Below are positions 1-9,592 of a stretch of DNA of 64,000 nt, one piece after another (the stretch's first letter is position 1; each line of letters begins with the position of its first letter). Source of the DNA: Cladocopium goreaui. Its lineage: Eukaryota > Sar > Dinophyceae > Suessiales > Symbiodiniaceae. Under the pieces are notes generated by a model. That model worked only from the letters and a program-made list of their open reading frames with translations, did no database searches and was not told the origin of the DNA. The position numbers were made by a program, and so were the translations under genes. Location: assembly GCA_947184155.2 (NCBI GenBank), contig CAMXCT020003791.1:485162-549161 (forward strand), read 5' to 3'.

Positions 1-31
1 CCCGGCTCTCCCCGGGTCTCCCCGGGTCTCG
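1..31. repeat. 10-bp tandem repeat at window edge
   Basis: Three consecutive copies of a 10-bp unit (CCCGGGTCTC with one variant) end at about base 31. The array is cut by the window edge, so its real length is unknown. Confidence 0.7.
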
Positions 32-326
32 CTTTCGGCAGATCCTGGCGTGTCCCAGCAGCCGATGGGTCAGCGGGTCATCAAGGCCTGCAGAGGTGAA
101 CATGTCATGATTGTCATGGGGAACAATGTAGAGAAGTGTAGAGATATGATGAGAATTGATGAGATTCATGTTTTTCGCCTGGCCATGGCTACCACCAAGA
201 TTTGGATGTCGTTTCAATCCTTTATTGAAAACATGTCGTCATGTTGTCCTGAAAATGGTGAACGAATGTTAAGGATTAGATCATCTTAAATCAGACTGTT
301 TCTGATGTGTTCTGAGTTTGTTGCAG

Positions 327-419
327 GCTTTGCCTCTTGCCTTGAGTTCCTGCAGCAAGCAGATGCCCCAGCTGAGACCTTCCAAGAAGCCAGAATCCTT
401 TGGCTTCAGAACCAGTTTT
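327..419 (+). CDS. Internal exon, helical protein of unknown function
   Basis: An open stretch follows a good acceptor (TTGTTGCAG ending at 326). It reads GFASCLEFLQQADA, then PAETFQEARILWLQNQ, a helix-forming composition with no stop. The exon seems to end near 417-419, before sequence with intron character (T-rich, repeated TTTTCACCA). No family is recognised. It may belong to the same gene as the later exons up to 5862, but the joins cannot be shown. Confidence 0.4.
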
Positions 420-429
420 CCCATTTTTC

Positions 430-1220
430 ACCATGTTTTACAATCTTTCACCATTTTTCCCTAACATTCGAATCTATCCAAAGAATCATCCACCTGGATG
501 GGAGCAGGTCAGGAAGATCAGTTGCATGCTGAGGTTTTGCTACGTTGGTTTTCCTTTCATCTTTGGGTGGATGCTGGTCTTCGCTGGTTGGGAGTGCGCA
601 GCTGTCTGACCTGAAGAAAATCTGGAAGCATTTGGAACAGCCATGAACAGCCGTTCCACCTCCAATTGGTTCCTGCAAACTCCATCAAACTCCATCAAAC
701 TCCATCAAACTCCCAGGTATCGAGATAATGTTTGCCCTCGAAATTTGGTGCTTTGGTCGCATGAAGGGTGTATTTCATTTTGTTCGATAGCTGCATAGCT
801 TTGTCACAAAGATCCATGGCCATAACATGGCCATGACACGTCGCACCAGCTGAGGATGGTATTCTAATGTGGTGGGCAGCTGAGTGACTGTGGTTTTATT
901 TAGACAATCTGGTGCGCCGCTGAGCGGTTCCGAATCATGAACAGCTTCGTAAAGCTTTGGGAATGAACCTGCCTTTCACGGAAACAATGTCAGTCGGCAT
1001 TGAATCTCCTGCGCTTCAAGCGCTTCAACGACAAAAGTAATTGAAAGATATTGAAAGTAATTTTTCAAATGATCTCTGTCGCAGTGTTCCAATTTGTCCC
1101 ACTGCAAAGGTTCGGCTTTTTGGTCCTGGTCTTTAGCGGGCTCGCTTACGTCACAGATCCAAACGCGCATGCCTCAACTAAGAGAGTTGCCTGAGCCACT
1201 CTCCCTCATCCACCTATCAT
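430..1220. other. Non-coding stretch, short repeats only
   Basis: No convincing exon is visible. The stretch contains a 10-bp repeat (CTCCATCAAA, about 3.5 copies, 680-712) and AT-rich intron-like sequence. Open frames here have biased, low-complexity translations. Confidence 0.4.
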
Positions 1221-1221
1221 A

Positions 1222-1476
1222 TTGACTGCTTATCAGTTTATCATTGCTTATCCAAAAAGTTATCCAGTTTTCCTTGTGTATCAGATTGTATTAGCGTATT
1301 TGTTGTATTCGTTTAGTTTAAACATGTTTGAACGCGTCTTTGGATTTCCACAAACCTGCGCCGTAGCCGTAGAGGCTGTGGTTGGTCGCATTGCGATTTT
1401 GGTCATCCTAGTGGTGAGCTGCCTCGTTTTGGGAGATGCAGTTGGGATGCGACATGTTGGGCGATTCAACTGCTAG
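1222..1476 (+). CDS. Possible membrane-segment exon
   Basis: The frame stays open for 84 codons to a TAG at 1474-1476. Its second half (about 1356-1476) encodes AVAVEAVVGRIAILVILVVS followed by CLVLGDAVGMRH, a good transmembrane helix. The first half is Tyr/Leu/Phe-rich and AT-rich, more like intron. If real, only the second half is likely exon. No homology is recognised. Confidence 0.25.
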   Translation: MTAYQFIIAYPKSYPVFLVYQIVLAYLLYSFSLNMFERVFGFPQTCAVAVEAVVGRIAILVILVVSCLVLGDAVGMRHVGRFNC

Positions 1477-1730
1477 GTCTGAACATGTCTGAACTGTCCT
1501 GGTTACAAAATGCCATGCCAAAAGTATCTGAATCTTTGGTGAAACATCAGTGTTTGTCAAAGAAGTGTTTTTGTGTTTTCAGGTTTGTAATTCCCAGCAC
1601 TTTAGGTGTTTTGACCACAACGGTATGCCATAGTGTTGAAAGTGCAAGTGAATTGAAAACAAGATCAACAAGAGTGAGCGAGTCTGACAAGTCCGACCCC
1701 GGGAAGTTTTCGTCGGAGACCATGATATCC

Positions 1731-1770
1731 ATGATGGCCATGATAGCCATGATAGCCATGATAGCCATGC
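1731..1770. repeat. 9-bp tandem repeat (ATAGCCATG)
   Basis: Four to five copies of a 9-bp unit, CCATGATAG in phase. The reverse complement of the same unit forms the array at 49588-49660. Confidence 0.7.
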
Positions 1771-2184
1771 AAGAAGTTTTCATGGTCGGAGAGTGCCGGA
1801 GAGGTCCTGGACGTCGTGGGAGTTCTGTGGACCTCCGATCCCGCGGTGGAGCGGCCCTTCGGCCCAGTGAGCTGTTCACCAACTGTTCACCAACTGTTCA
1901 CCTTGGACCGGGGTGAAGGCAGAGGTCAAAGGAGTGCGAGAACGGGAGCAGGGTAGGTCAAACGGTGAAATTCACCTATTTCTTCACCTTGGATAGGCAG
2001 GGAAGGTAGAAAGATGAAATGGTGAAGAAAATGGCGTGTTGATTTCGGTGAAGAAATACTTTCTATGAAACTTTCAGAAATTTGAAGTATGGAAGTTCAG
2101 AGGTTCAGAGCACACAGGGCGCATAAGGATTGCAAAGCAAGACCCGATTTAGTAGTTTCTACAATTTTTTACATGTTTCTACAG

Positions 2185-2318
2185 GATTAGCCCAGCAATG
2201 TGAAGCAAAAACAGAAGGGAAACTTGCAGAAAAGGTCTCAAAAAACACTTTGTTGAGAGCACTGGAACAACATGAGCTGAACACACAAAGGCAGGAGAGA
2301 TTGAGTTTCGACTGTGCA
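2185..2318 (+). CDS. Charged helical exon, probable coiled coil
   Basis: After an acceptor (TTTCTACAG ending at 2184) the frame reads LAQQCEAKTEGKLAEKVSKN then TLLRALEQHELNTQRQERLS. It is rich in Glu, Lys, Gln and Leu in a heptad-like pattern, typical of coiled-coil exons. The likely 3' end is near 2318. The composition differs sharply from the AT-rich flanks. The family is not recognised. Confidence 0.5.
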
Positions 2319-2329
2319 GTTTTGCTGGA

Positions 2330-3310
2330 TGGCCTTTGCTGCTTTGGATACAAAGATTCATAGGATTCATAGGACAGGACCCGTTTTTCTACTGAGGAAC
2401 AAAGGAGCTTGCGGTCTATCCTTGGTGTGGTTTAGCTACTTCGCAAGGGCCTCAGCAGGGCCTCAGACGCTTAGGTACTGCTTGAGCCTTGGAGCTTTTG
2501 GAGCTTTCCTGAACTCTTAGAGTTTATAAACTGTTTATTCAGTTTATTTTCAGTTTATTCATGTTTCTCCTGGAATTGCTCCAACCACAAGGCTCGCAAG
2601 GCTCCGAGTAGATCCACCTTCCAGATCCACCAGGGTGTTTTCATGGGCATTCTGCACCTCCCAAAGTCATCCAAAGTCCAGGTGTGGATAGCGGTGCCTA
2701 TTTGCAGCTTAGGCCATGCCAGGGACTTGTGTGACAAGTTCAATCTAACAGTCACTTACGATGTGTTACCATCCTTTACCATTACATATATATATATATC
2801 AACTGTATCAACAGCTAAGTATGTTTGTATCAGCATGTTACGTGTTGGAATGATCATAGTGAAAACTCAAAATCAGATCCTGCTGGATATTTCATTTATC
2901 CATATTTATCCCTGACAGGATATCTGGGCTTTCTCTTAGCAACGCATGTGCAGAGCCCAGAGAATCGCGCGTAACTCTGTCTCACGGCCATCCGGCCATG
3001 CCACATGGCATTGGTATTGACCACAGGTGCGAAAGCTGCAGAGAAAGGACAGGGGATGGGAGAAAAATGGACAACACACGTGGAGATATGTGGAGATGAT
3101 GCACACATAATGCACAAATACAAAAAGACAGGATAAGACAGGTCTACTAGGGCAAGCAACCAGGCTAGAAAGGATCACTGTTTTCCACGGTGCAAAGGGA
3201 GGTCTTAGGGATATCATTCTGGAGCCAGCAACTGATTGGAAAGTGATTTCCGTTGGGAAATTGACAGCAGGACGACCACCTACAGAATGAGGTTATCGTT
3301 TTCTGATTAG
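2330..3310. other. Mostly non-coding, one weak exon candidate
   Basis: The only hint of coding is at 2610-2710, where two frames are open over about 35 codons; neither is preferred. There is a short TA run at 2786-2800. I see no RNA gene or other element. Confidence 0.3.
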
Positions 3311-3317
3311 CAATACT

Positions 3318-3557
3318 TTGAACATCTTTGAACGGCCAGTGAACCAGCTCTTGTCTTTTGTACTGCATCCTACATTGGCTTTGCTGGAAAAGATTGGAAA
3401 AGATGTGAAGCAACGGAGCTTATTTCCTGACCTCGAGGCAGTGCAAGACATGGTTCGATCGGTTTTCACCAAGACCAGCATCGAACTTATCTCCACACCA
3501 TTTACTTTCCCGAATAGCTCGAAGAATGGCTCGAAGTTCCATGCTGGTTTTCTGTAG
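3318..3557 (+). CDS. Weak exon candidate
   Basis: A 79-codon frame reads NQLLSFVLHPTLALLEKIGK then DVKQRSLFPDLEAVQDMVRS over about 3339-3460. It has a natural amphipathic composition. The end of the frame looks non-coding. No splice sites were confirmed and no family is recognised. Confidence 0.27.
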   Translation: MNIFERPVNQLLSFVLHPTLALLEKIGKDVKQRSLFPDLEAVQDMVRSVFTKTSIELISTPFTFPNSSKNGSKFHAGFL

Positions 3558-4023
3558 GGATTGGATGTGCATAGGATAATGAAGCAGTGAAGCAGTTTGG
3601 GAAAAAGTTGACGCAAACTGAGTGCAGCTTGGCGTTTGGTGCGTTTGGCGAGTTGAGCAGCTTGGCGATTTTCAAAGGCCAAGAAGTGGTCGGAACATCC
3701 GTTGGCAACAAGATGCAACAAGATGCAACAAGAATGGAAGTGCCAAAGAATGGAGTCCTCACGCATCTCACATCATCTTACATCATCTTAGTAACTTAGT
3801 AAGTCTTAGTAAGTCTTAGGCTTTTTGGCTCTCAGCACCGGTCGCAAAAAAAGCCCCCAAAAGACTCATCCTCAGGGATTCAACTGATTCAACGAAAAAA
3901 TATGTCACACCAGACTTGGGGGATGGACCGTATGATCCGTATGTCAATGTATAACCATTGTATAGCTCTCGCAAGTTGAAGCACGAGCTCTAAAAAGTGT
4001 AGCTGACACGACCTCTGTGCTTC

Positions 4024-4290
4024 GTGCAAGGTTCAAGAAAATGGCTCGCCGTCAGGGCGCCCAGATGCCGACAAGTTGCAGTCATCACAGATGTCGAGGG
4101 GTCTCAGATCGTCTGTCAGACTCGCAGACATGTGCAGACATGTGCAGACATGTGCAGACGGTGCCGTGCAGACTCAGACTGTGTCGAATTCTGTCGCTCA
4201 GGTGGCACCCTCCTGTCCCTGTTGGTGGCCGCTCTGGGCTTCGCATTCGCAGATCTCTCAATCTGTTCAACCAGCCCTCAGCGCAGCATA
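4024..4290 (+). CDS. Cys-rich exon with a membrane segment
   Basis: The frame contains a cysteine-rich part (VCQTRRHVQTCADMCRRCRA then DSDCVEFCRSG), directly followed by a hydrophobic stretch TLLSLLVAALGFAFADLS. This looks like a luminal or extracellular Cys motif next to a transmembrane helix or internal signal anchor. The repeated TGTGCAGACA unit (4130-4158) inside it is a 10-bp tandem repeat, so part of the Cys pattern comes from repeat expansion. The true exon ends are not clear, and the frame stays open past 4290 into less convincing sequence. Confidence 0.35.
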
Positions 4291-4571
4291 CAAATAGTAT
4301 TACGAAGTCGTATGAAGTCATTTTTCCAAAACATCAAAACCAAAGGATGTTCATTTGTTGGACTTGAAAGTGATTGCAGTGTCATTCGTGCTTCAGATCA
4401 TTTAGCTGAGGTTTCGCAAGCCTTTGTATCGCCTTCGAGAGGCTGGTTGAGCTGCAGATTTGCAAATGGACACATGCAAGCCTCAGAGAGAGAGAGAGAG
4501 ATAGAGCGCGGGAGCCAACGCATAAGCCCTTGAGTGCCCTTTGTACTGAAACAAAAGCTGCAAAATTATTA

Positions 4572-4800
4572 CAGGGAAATCAACATGGATAGAAAGCCAG
4601 GGCCAAAGGCAGATAAAGACAGGAAAGACCGAGATAGAGAAACCAAGAAACCGAGAAACCCCAAACGGCATGAAACGTTCAGTGCAACGGGCAGTGCAAC
4701 AGCTGAACCCCACCGTATGCAACCGGTCAGTGCAACGCTGCAACGCTACCAGGAGCTGCTCCAGAGGTGGATGTTGGCTGCTCAACCCATCGAGGAGTTT
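4572..4800 (+). CDS. Highly charged exon
   Basis: The frame reads NYYREINMDRKPGPKADKDR, then a Lys/Arg/Asp-rich tract, and ends with LQRYQELLQRWMLAAQPIEE. The basic, low-complexity first half followed by an amphipathic helix is consistent with a disordered linker joined to a helical segment. An (AG)n microsatellite lies just upstream (4485-4500). The family is not recognised. Confidence 0.35.
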
Positions 4801-4945
4801 TCTGTGAGAGTTGTTCAAATAGTCAACATATGTATACATATGTCAACATCATTGAAAATCGTCAGTTCTTGGTGTTCCACTTGTCTCGGTATGTCTCAGT
4901 TCTATTAGTTCTATTAGGTTTCTCAAGCTGTTGAAAGGTACGGAG

Positions 4946-5038
4946 GTATCATCTGCCAAGGCCCGTGTTTTGGGAGCGACCTTCGCGGGATTGGCCCCTT
5001 TGGCAGTGGGGGTGCCCAACAGCGACGATAAAAAAAGG
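4946..5038 (+). CDS. Short exon with hydrophobic core
   Basis: After an AG acceptor at 4944-4945 the frame encodes SSAKARVLGATFAGLAPLAV then GVPNSDDKKR, a clean Ala/Gly/Leu-rich segment followed by a basic end. Codon choice is GC-rich compared with the flanks. It could be a short membrane or transit-type segment of the gene ending at 5862. Confidence 0.4.
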
Positions 5039-5351
5039 TTGAAATGGACCTGAACAACACCATGACGGTACTGCCAGGATCTACCAAGATGGTGAAATAC
5101 CATGGTGAAATTATGTGAAATGATGTGAAATTGAGGTACTGCATGGTACTGCCAAGTTGTTTGGTGCATGTCTTGTTTTTCGACAACACAGTTCAACACA
5201 GTCACAACATTCCTTCCGAAAGGCTGAAGGGGTCAGCATCCCAGCTAAGGTGGAGCAACCTGTTGCAACCTCAGCTGGATTTTTTGGAACCTAAAAACCC
5301 AAGACTTGGTGCTAGAATGCTAGAAGTTGCTAGAAGTTGCTACACAAATGT

Positions 5352-5459
5352 GTCGGTACATTTGTTTGCCGAGATGCAGAGAGTTCTGGCTCTGCACTGC
5401 CTGAATTTCTTGAGGCAAACGCCTATGACAGCGTCGTGGCCATGCTGCAGAGCTGGTTG
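5352..5459 (+). CDS. Internal exon before a GTAGGC donor
   Basis: The 36-codon frame reads GTFVCRDAESSGSALPEFLE then ANAYDSVVAMLQSWL and stops exactly at a GT donor (GTAGGC at 5460). It has the mixed composition of a globular domain. A different frame is longer here but has a less natural composition, so this frame is preferred. No family is recognised. Confidence 0.45.
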
Positions 5460-5782
5460 GTAGGCAAACCCCAGCAGCGGTGCTGAGATTTTGTTGGGTT
5501 CTTTCAACATTGCTTCATAGTCCATAGTCATTATCTTCACTGATTCACCAAATAACAGAATAGATTGCCAAGATATTGCCAATATCAGATTCTCGTGTCA
5601 ATTTGAACATACTGTATCATACTTGATCTTTTGCTTGAGTTGTTTAATCAAGTTTAATCTTTACATGTTCTACATATTTCTAAATGTATTTCTTCATGTA
5701 ATTTCTAGATTCTAGATATGTCCTACATATTTCTAGTGTGTTTTACACTCAGATCTCGGTCTCAGATCGTAGATCTCGGTAG

Positions 5783-5862
5783 GCGGGATCGCCTTGGTCC
5801 TGATCTACGGAGCCGCCTTCGTGGCAGCCCTCGCCAATCCTTTGACCAAGAGGCAACGATGA
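5783..5862 (+). CDS. Terminal exon with C-terminal membrane helix
   Basis: After an acceptor (CTCGGTAG, ending at 5782) the frame encodes GIALVLIYGAAFVAALANPL followed by TKRQR and a TGA at 5860-5862. A hydrophobic helix with a short basic tail is the layout of a tail-anchored or C-terminally anchored membrane protein. This marks the probable 3' end of the first gene in the window. Downstream to 6020 the DNA is very AT-rich and non-coding. Confidence 0.5.
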
Positions 5863-6375
5863 AACAAAACATCGAAAGTGTATCGCGAACTGCCCATAAA
5901 GTCATATAAATTTATAATAGTTCTATATAGTTCTCATAATTCACCTATATATTATGTATAAGATTGTATAACTGTATAATACATATCATATAATTATATA
6001 TATAATTACTGTGTCATCCTGTGTCACGTGTACTCAGAAGAGTTCCAGCTTGAGTTTGAGCCAACTGTGAAAAAAATGAAGAGAGGAAAACATTGCCGGA
6101 ATTGCCGTTTCATGACAGGCGTCAGGAAGTCAAGGCCGAGGCACGGGACCGCAGAACGACCGCAGATCGACAACAGCGTCACCTGCTTTGTGCGTTTTCG
6201 CCACGGTTTGGTGCAGAGGTGGATGCCATCAAGAAGGCCTAAGAAGACCAGAAGAGGCAGGGTTTTTCCGCCCAGATCTGTGGTGATCTCCGTGTTTTGG
6301 CATTTGTTTTTTCTGCGTCGTCTTTTTGTGGTGTCGATGGTATGGCATTCATATGGCATTCACATGGCCATGATG

Positions 6376-6465
6376 TGTGTTCGATTAGGCCGCTGGACTT
6401 TTTCCATGCGCCTTGGCAACGCATCATTGAGCCAGGTTTGGAGCGCATTACCGCACCCTTGAAAG
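6376..6465 (+). CDS. Weak exon candidate
   Basis: The frame CSIRPLDFFHAPWQRIIEPG followed by LERITAPLKV stops at a GTGAAA donor-like site. Composition is natural, but length and lack of context keep this tentative. The stretch 6480-6900 that follows shows no other gene. Confidence 0.3.
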
Positions 6466-6920
6466 TGAAATCCCTTCAACAATCTTCAACCATCTTCAAC
6501 CCTTCAATTCTTCTTCAATTCTGCTCCTTTTTTTTTCCAAAGTCAGGTGTTGCTTCTCTTGGACTTTGCTGAGGTCAGAAGATGACTCAGACACACCCGC
6601 GGCAAAAATGGGCAGTTTGCGTTTGAACAACCGTGCTACAACCTTACGTATAGACCGTATAGGCGACTTATAAACGACTTATAGGACCCCAAGGTTCATC
6701 AATAATAAACCGATGCAACCCTGCAGTGGCCATGCAGCAATGCGAAGAGTGATTCCAATCCTCTACGTACAAAGAAGGTGTAGTCCTGTCCAGGACAATC
6801 TCACACAGCATATGCTTCTGCAGTTCTGTGCAGTTCTGCAGATGTCCTTTTCCAATGGAGGGCTATTTATGTTTGGTATATTTTTTGCGGCAGGTTTTGG
6901 AATTATTTTTGGGTTCCTGG

Positions 6921-7212
6921 TTCTATGCTTTCCTGCTTTCCTGCTTTTCTGTTTTTCTGCTTTTTGCTTTTCCTGCTTCTCTGCTTTTCTGCTTTTGTGC
7001 TTTACCTGCTTCTTTTCTTTTCTGCTTCTATGCTTTCCCTGCTTCTCTGCTTTTCTGCTTGTGTGCTTCTGTGCCTTTCTACTTCTACTATTCTACTTTT
7101 TCTTTTCTTCAGTCATGTGTTTTTGCTGCTCTACTTCCTGCTCCTTTGCTTCTCTGCTTCCTGTCTTTACTGCCTCTCGTGTTTTTTTCTTTGCTTTTGC
7201 TTTATTCTCTCC
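6921..7212. repeat. Pyrimidine-rich low-complexity tract
   Basis: About 290 bases consist almost only of T and C with periodic G, in imperfect copies of CTGCTTTTCTGCTT. Three frames stay open and translate as Phe/Leu/Cys-rich peptides. This is a property of the base composition, not evidence of a gene. Confidence 0.75.
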
Positions 7213-7230
7213 TGTTTGTAAACACCCTAG

Positions 7231-7468
7231 GTAAAACCCAAAGAAACCCTAAAGAAATCCTGACAAGAAACCCTAAATGAACCCTAAAGAAACCCTAAAC
7301 GAAACTCTAAAGAAACCCTAAACCTAAAGAAACCATAAATGAAACCCTAAATGAAACCCCAAAGAAACCCTAAACGAAACTCTAAAGAAACCTTAAAGAA
7401 ACCCTAAATGAAACCCTACATGAAACCCTAAATGAAACTCTAAAGAAACTCTCAAGAAACCCACATGA
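7231..7468. repeat. Interstitial telomere-like repeat (AAACCCT)n
   Basis: About 20 imperfect copies of an 11-12 bp unit GAAACCCTAAAN contain roughly nine perfect CCCTAAA heptamers. TTTAGGG is the telomere repeat reported for dinoflagellates (and plants). The spacing is longer than the 7 bp of a true telomere, so this is a degenerate or telomere-derived internal array. Confidence 0.7.
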
Positions 7469-7477
7469 ACGTTTGAA

Positions 7478-7665
7478 GTACCAAAATGTTGCAAATACCA
7501 TGCAAATGAGAGGTTGAAGTGCCAAAACGTGGCAAACACCATGCAAAATGGAAGGCGAAGATGGCCAAATGTAGCAAATACCATGCAAAATGCAAAGTGA
7601 CCATGCCAAAATGTAGCAAATACCATGCAAAATGACAGATTCTAGTTCCAAACTGTTGCAAATAC
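7478..7665. repeat. Tandem repeat of about 42 bp
   Basis: Four to five imperfect copies of a unit built around CCAAAATGTAGCAAATACCA and TGCAAAATG follow each other directly after the telomere-like array. Minus-strand open frames here are products of the repeat. Confidence 0.75.
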
Positions 7666-8129
7666 AAGGCAGATGGTACCGTGAAAGAATCCCAACAAAA
7701 ATTCCAAAACCTGAGCAAAAAAAAACTATTCTGCACCCTTTTCCAATTGCCGGAACATGTGATTTTGCCGGGGCCCAAGTTCCTCATGTTACTTGTGATT
7801 GGCGGCTCAAGCTGCTGAGGCTTATTGAGTCTTGAGGTGACAACACGACAACACACGCGTTTGTATCTGCGATTGTGAAACTTCTCTCAAACTGCAAGGA
7901 TTTGTTCAGACCATTGAAGTCATGGAACTTGTCACTGCTTGAGAAGTGAATTTCACAAATCCAATGGACAATTTAGATGCCAAGATCGTAATACCAAAGT
8001 GCATCAAAGTGCACCAATTCATGTCATTTCAGCGGTTAAATCACTTAAAGTCCAATAGATCAGCAGAGACGATGCTGGCCTCTCCTGTGGCCCCCACTTT
8101 GACGGTGCCATTTCGCACCAAGCCCTGGA

Positions 8130-8370
8130 ATGGAAGTCAACCCTGTCAACGGTGTCCACCACGTGACCCCCGTGACCCTCGTGCTTTCGCCACAAAGACA
8201 CCGTTGGTCGCGCCGGTGCCGCTGGTGTCGCTGGTGCCGCTGGTGCTTGGCGCTGGAAGCCTTCGGATCCTTCGGCAGTCGTACTCAGCTCGTCGTCGAA
8301 CCGTCAAGGCTACGTCGCATGGTGTGGATCCCATCGCTGATCCTGCACACCATCGTGTTTGGGAAGGTTG
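8130..8370 (+). CDS. Uncertain exon candidate
   Basis: Two overlapping frames are open. One reads EAFGSFGSRTQLVVEPSRLR followed by RMVWIPSLILHTIVF, a natural-looking segment ending with a hydrophobic stretch. The upstream part contains a short GGTGCCGCT/GGTGTCGCT repeat. Splice sites are not resolved. Confidence 0.27.
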
Positions 8371-8640
8371 GGAAGATTGGAGAATCGGATAGAATCGGAA
8401 GCAAAGTGGCGCCCTTTGAAGTGACATGAAGTAACATGAAGTAACCAATCAAACACATTAGTTGAATGAGTTTGGAATCGCAGCACAACATGGAAATCAA
8501 GCACGAATGCAACAAACACTGTGCCGTGTCGACACAGTGTCTTCCTGGCAGGTTGGGAGTGGCAAGATTGGGGCATCAGATACGTGCGACGACGGCATTT
8601 GGAACCAGTCCCTGTGGGTTTTGCTCAAGACCCGGTGGCC

Positions 8641-9257
8641 ATGAAACGTATCGATTTGACACGCAAATTGGAGCAAATGATTCATGAAACGTATCAAAGT
8701 GATGCTCAAAGTGATGCTCGAAGTGATGCTCAAAGTGATGCTCCAAGTGATGCTCAAAGTGATGCTCAAAGTGATGCAAAGACATCAGAAGAGTTTGCTG
8801 CGAAGAAGGTGATGGAACGCCTGGAAAGGTTGGAAAGGTTGGCATGTGTTCTGGCGCAGCTGGCAGGTGAGAGGTGGGCTTCGAACGTAGCCTGGATGCA
8901 AGGGGCAGAGCAGAGAAGCTTCGAAAATCTTCGAAACTTTCAGCAGAATTCAGCAGACAGCAGAAGTTCAGAGACATTCTTTACTCTTTACAGACTTTCC
9001 TTGGCAGCTGAGGTGGAAGAAGTGTTGCAAAGAAAAGTCAACTCGGTGGCCATTGTCTTAGAAAGGCCTTGCAACCCGAACAGATCAGATCTGAGATGTT
9101 GTTTGCGTTGCAGACAAGTAGCTTGCACTACAGTCACTACAGAGTGCAGGTGTTTCAGATGCCATAGCTGGAGCTGTCAATTGCGTAGCGGCCATGGTTT
9201 TTGTGCGGACGTTGCACCGGGCAGGCCTTGCAACCTTCGAAATGCTTGGACGGTTCT
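8641..9257 (+). CDS. Multi-exon gene, small membrane-type protein
   Basis: Three exon-like segments lie in order. (1) About 8786-8866: TSEEFAAKKVMERLERLERL ending in ACVLAQLA, stopping at a GTGAGA donor. (2) About 9000-9072: LAAEVEEVLQRKVNSVAIVL then ERPC. (3) 9150-9257 after a TGCAG acceptor: VSDAIAGAVNCVAAMVFVRT then LHRAGLATFEMLG. The third has a probable membrane helix, and its frame differs from the longest open frame here, which is a shadow. A 12-bp repeat coding Ser-Asp-Ala-Gln precedes the first segment. No family is recognised; whether all three belong to one gene is inferred from order and strand. Confidence 0.4.
8697..8778. repeat. 12-bp minisatellite (AGTGATGCTCAA)
   Basis: About seven copies of AGTGATGCTCAA with point variants. 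It is in frame on the + strand as Ser-Asp-Ala-Gln. It may be an expanded repeat inside an exon or lie in the intron before 8786. Confidence 0.8.
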
Positions 9258-9592
9258 CAGGACGAGTTTGCCATGTCTCCAACTCATGGGGTACATGGGG
9301 TACTCACGGTTGAAGGAACCCCTTTGACATGAGAATCATGAGATGCAGCTGGTTGCCTTATGTTGCCTTGTTTCATGATTGAAAATGCATCAATTTTCAA
9401 GCAAAGATGAGCTTTGTTCTTTTCATGAACACGAGCTTCCAAACACAGACACACTGAGTGATAAAATTTGAAGCAATTTTAAGTAATTATGTTTCAAGCG
9501 AATCCTCAAGGAGCTGAACATTGTCCGAAGCCTTTCATGTGTCAAGGTCTATATGAGAACATCTGTTTAGCTCGGGCAAAACTTGGTGCGCC

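Noticed and set aside
6713-7280. Three overlapping Phe/Cys/Leu-rich ORFs
   Set aside because: They come from a pyrimidine-rich low-complexity tract that lacks stops in all three + frames.
8521-9327. 268-codon single-exon gene
   Set aside because: The frame is open by chance over several exons and introns. The third exon (9150-9257) is clearly better in a different frame, and the start is a GTG.
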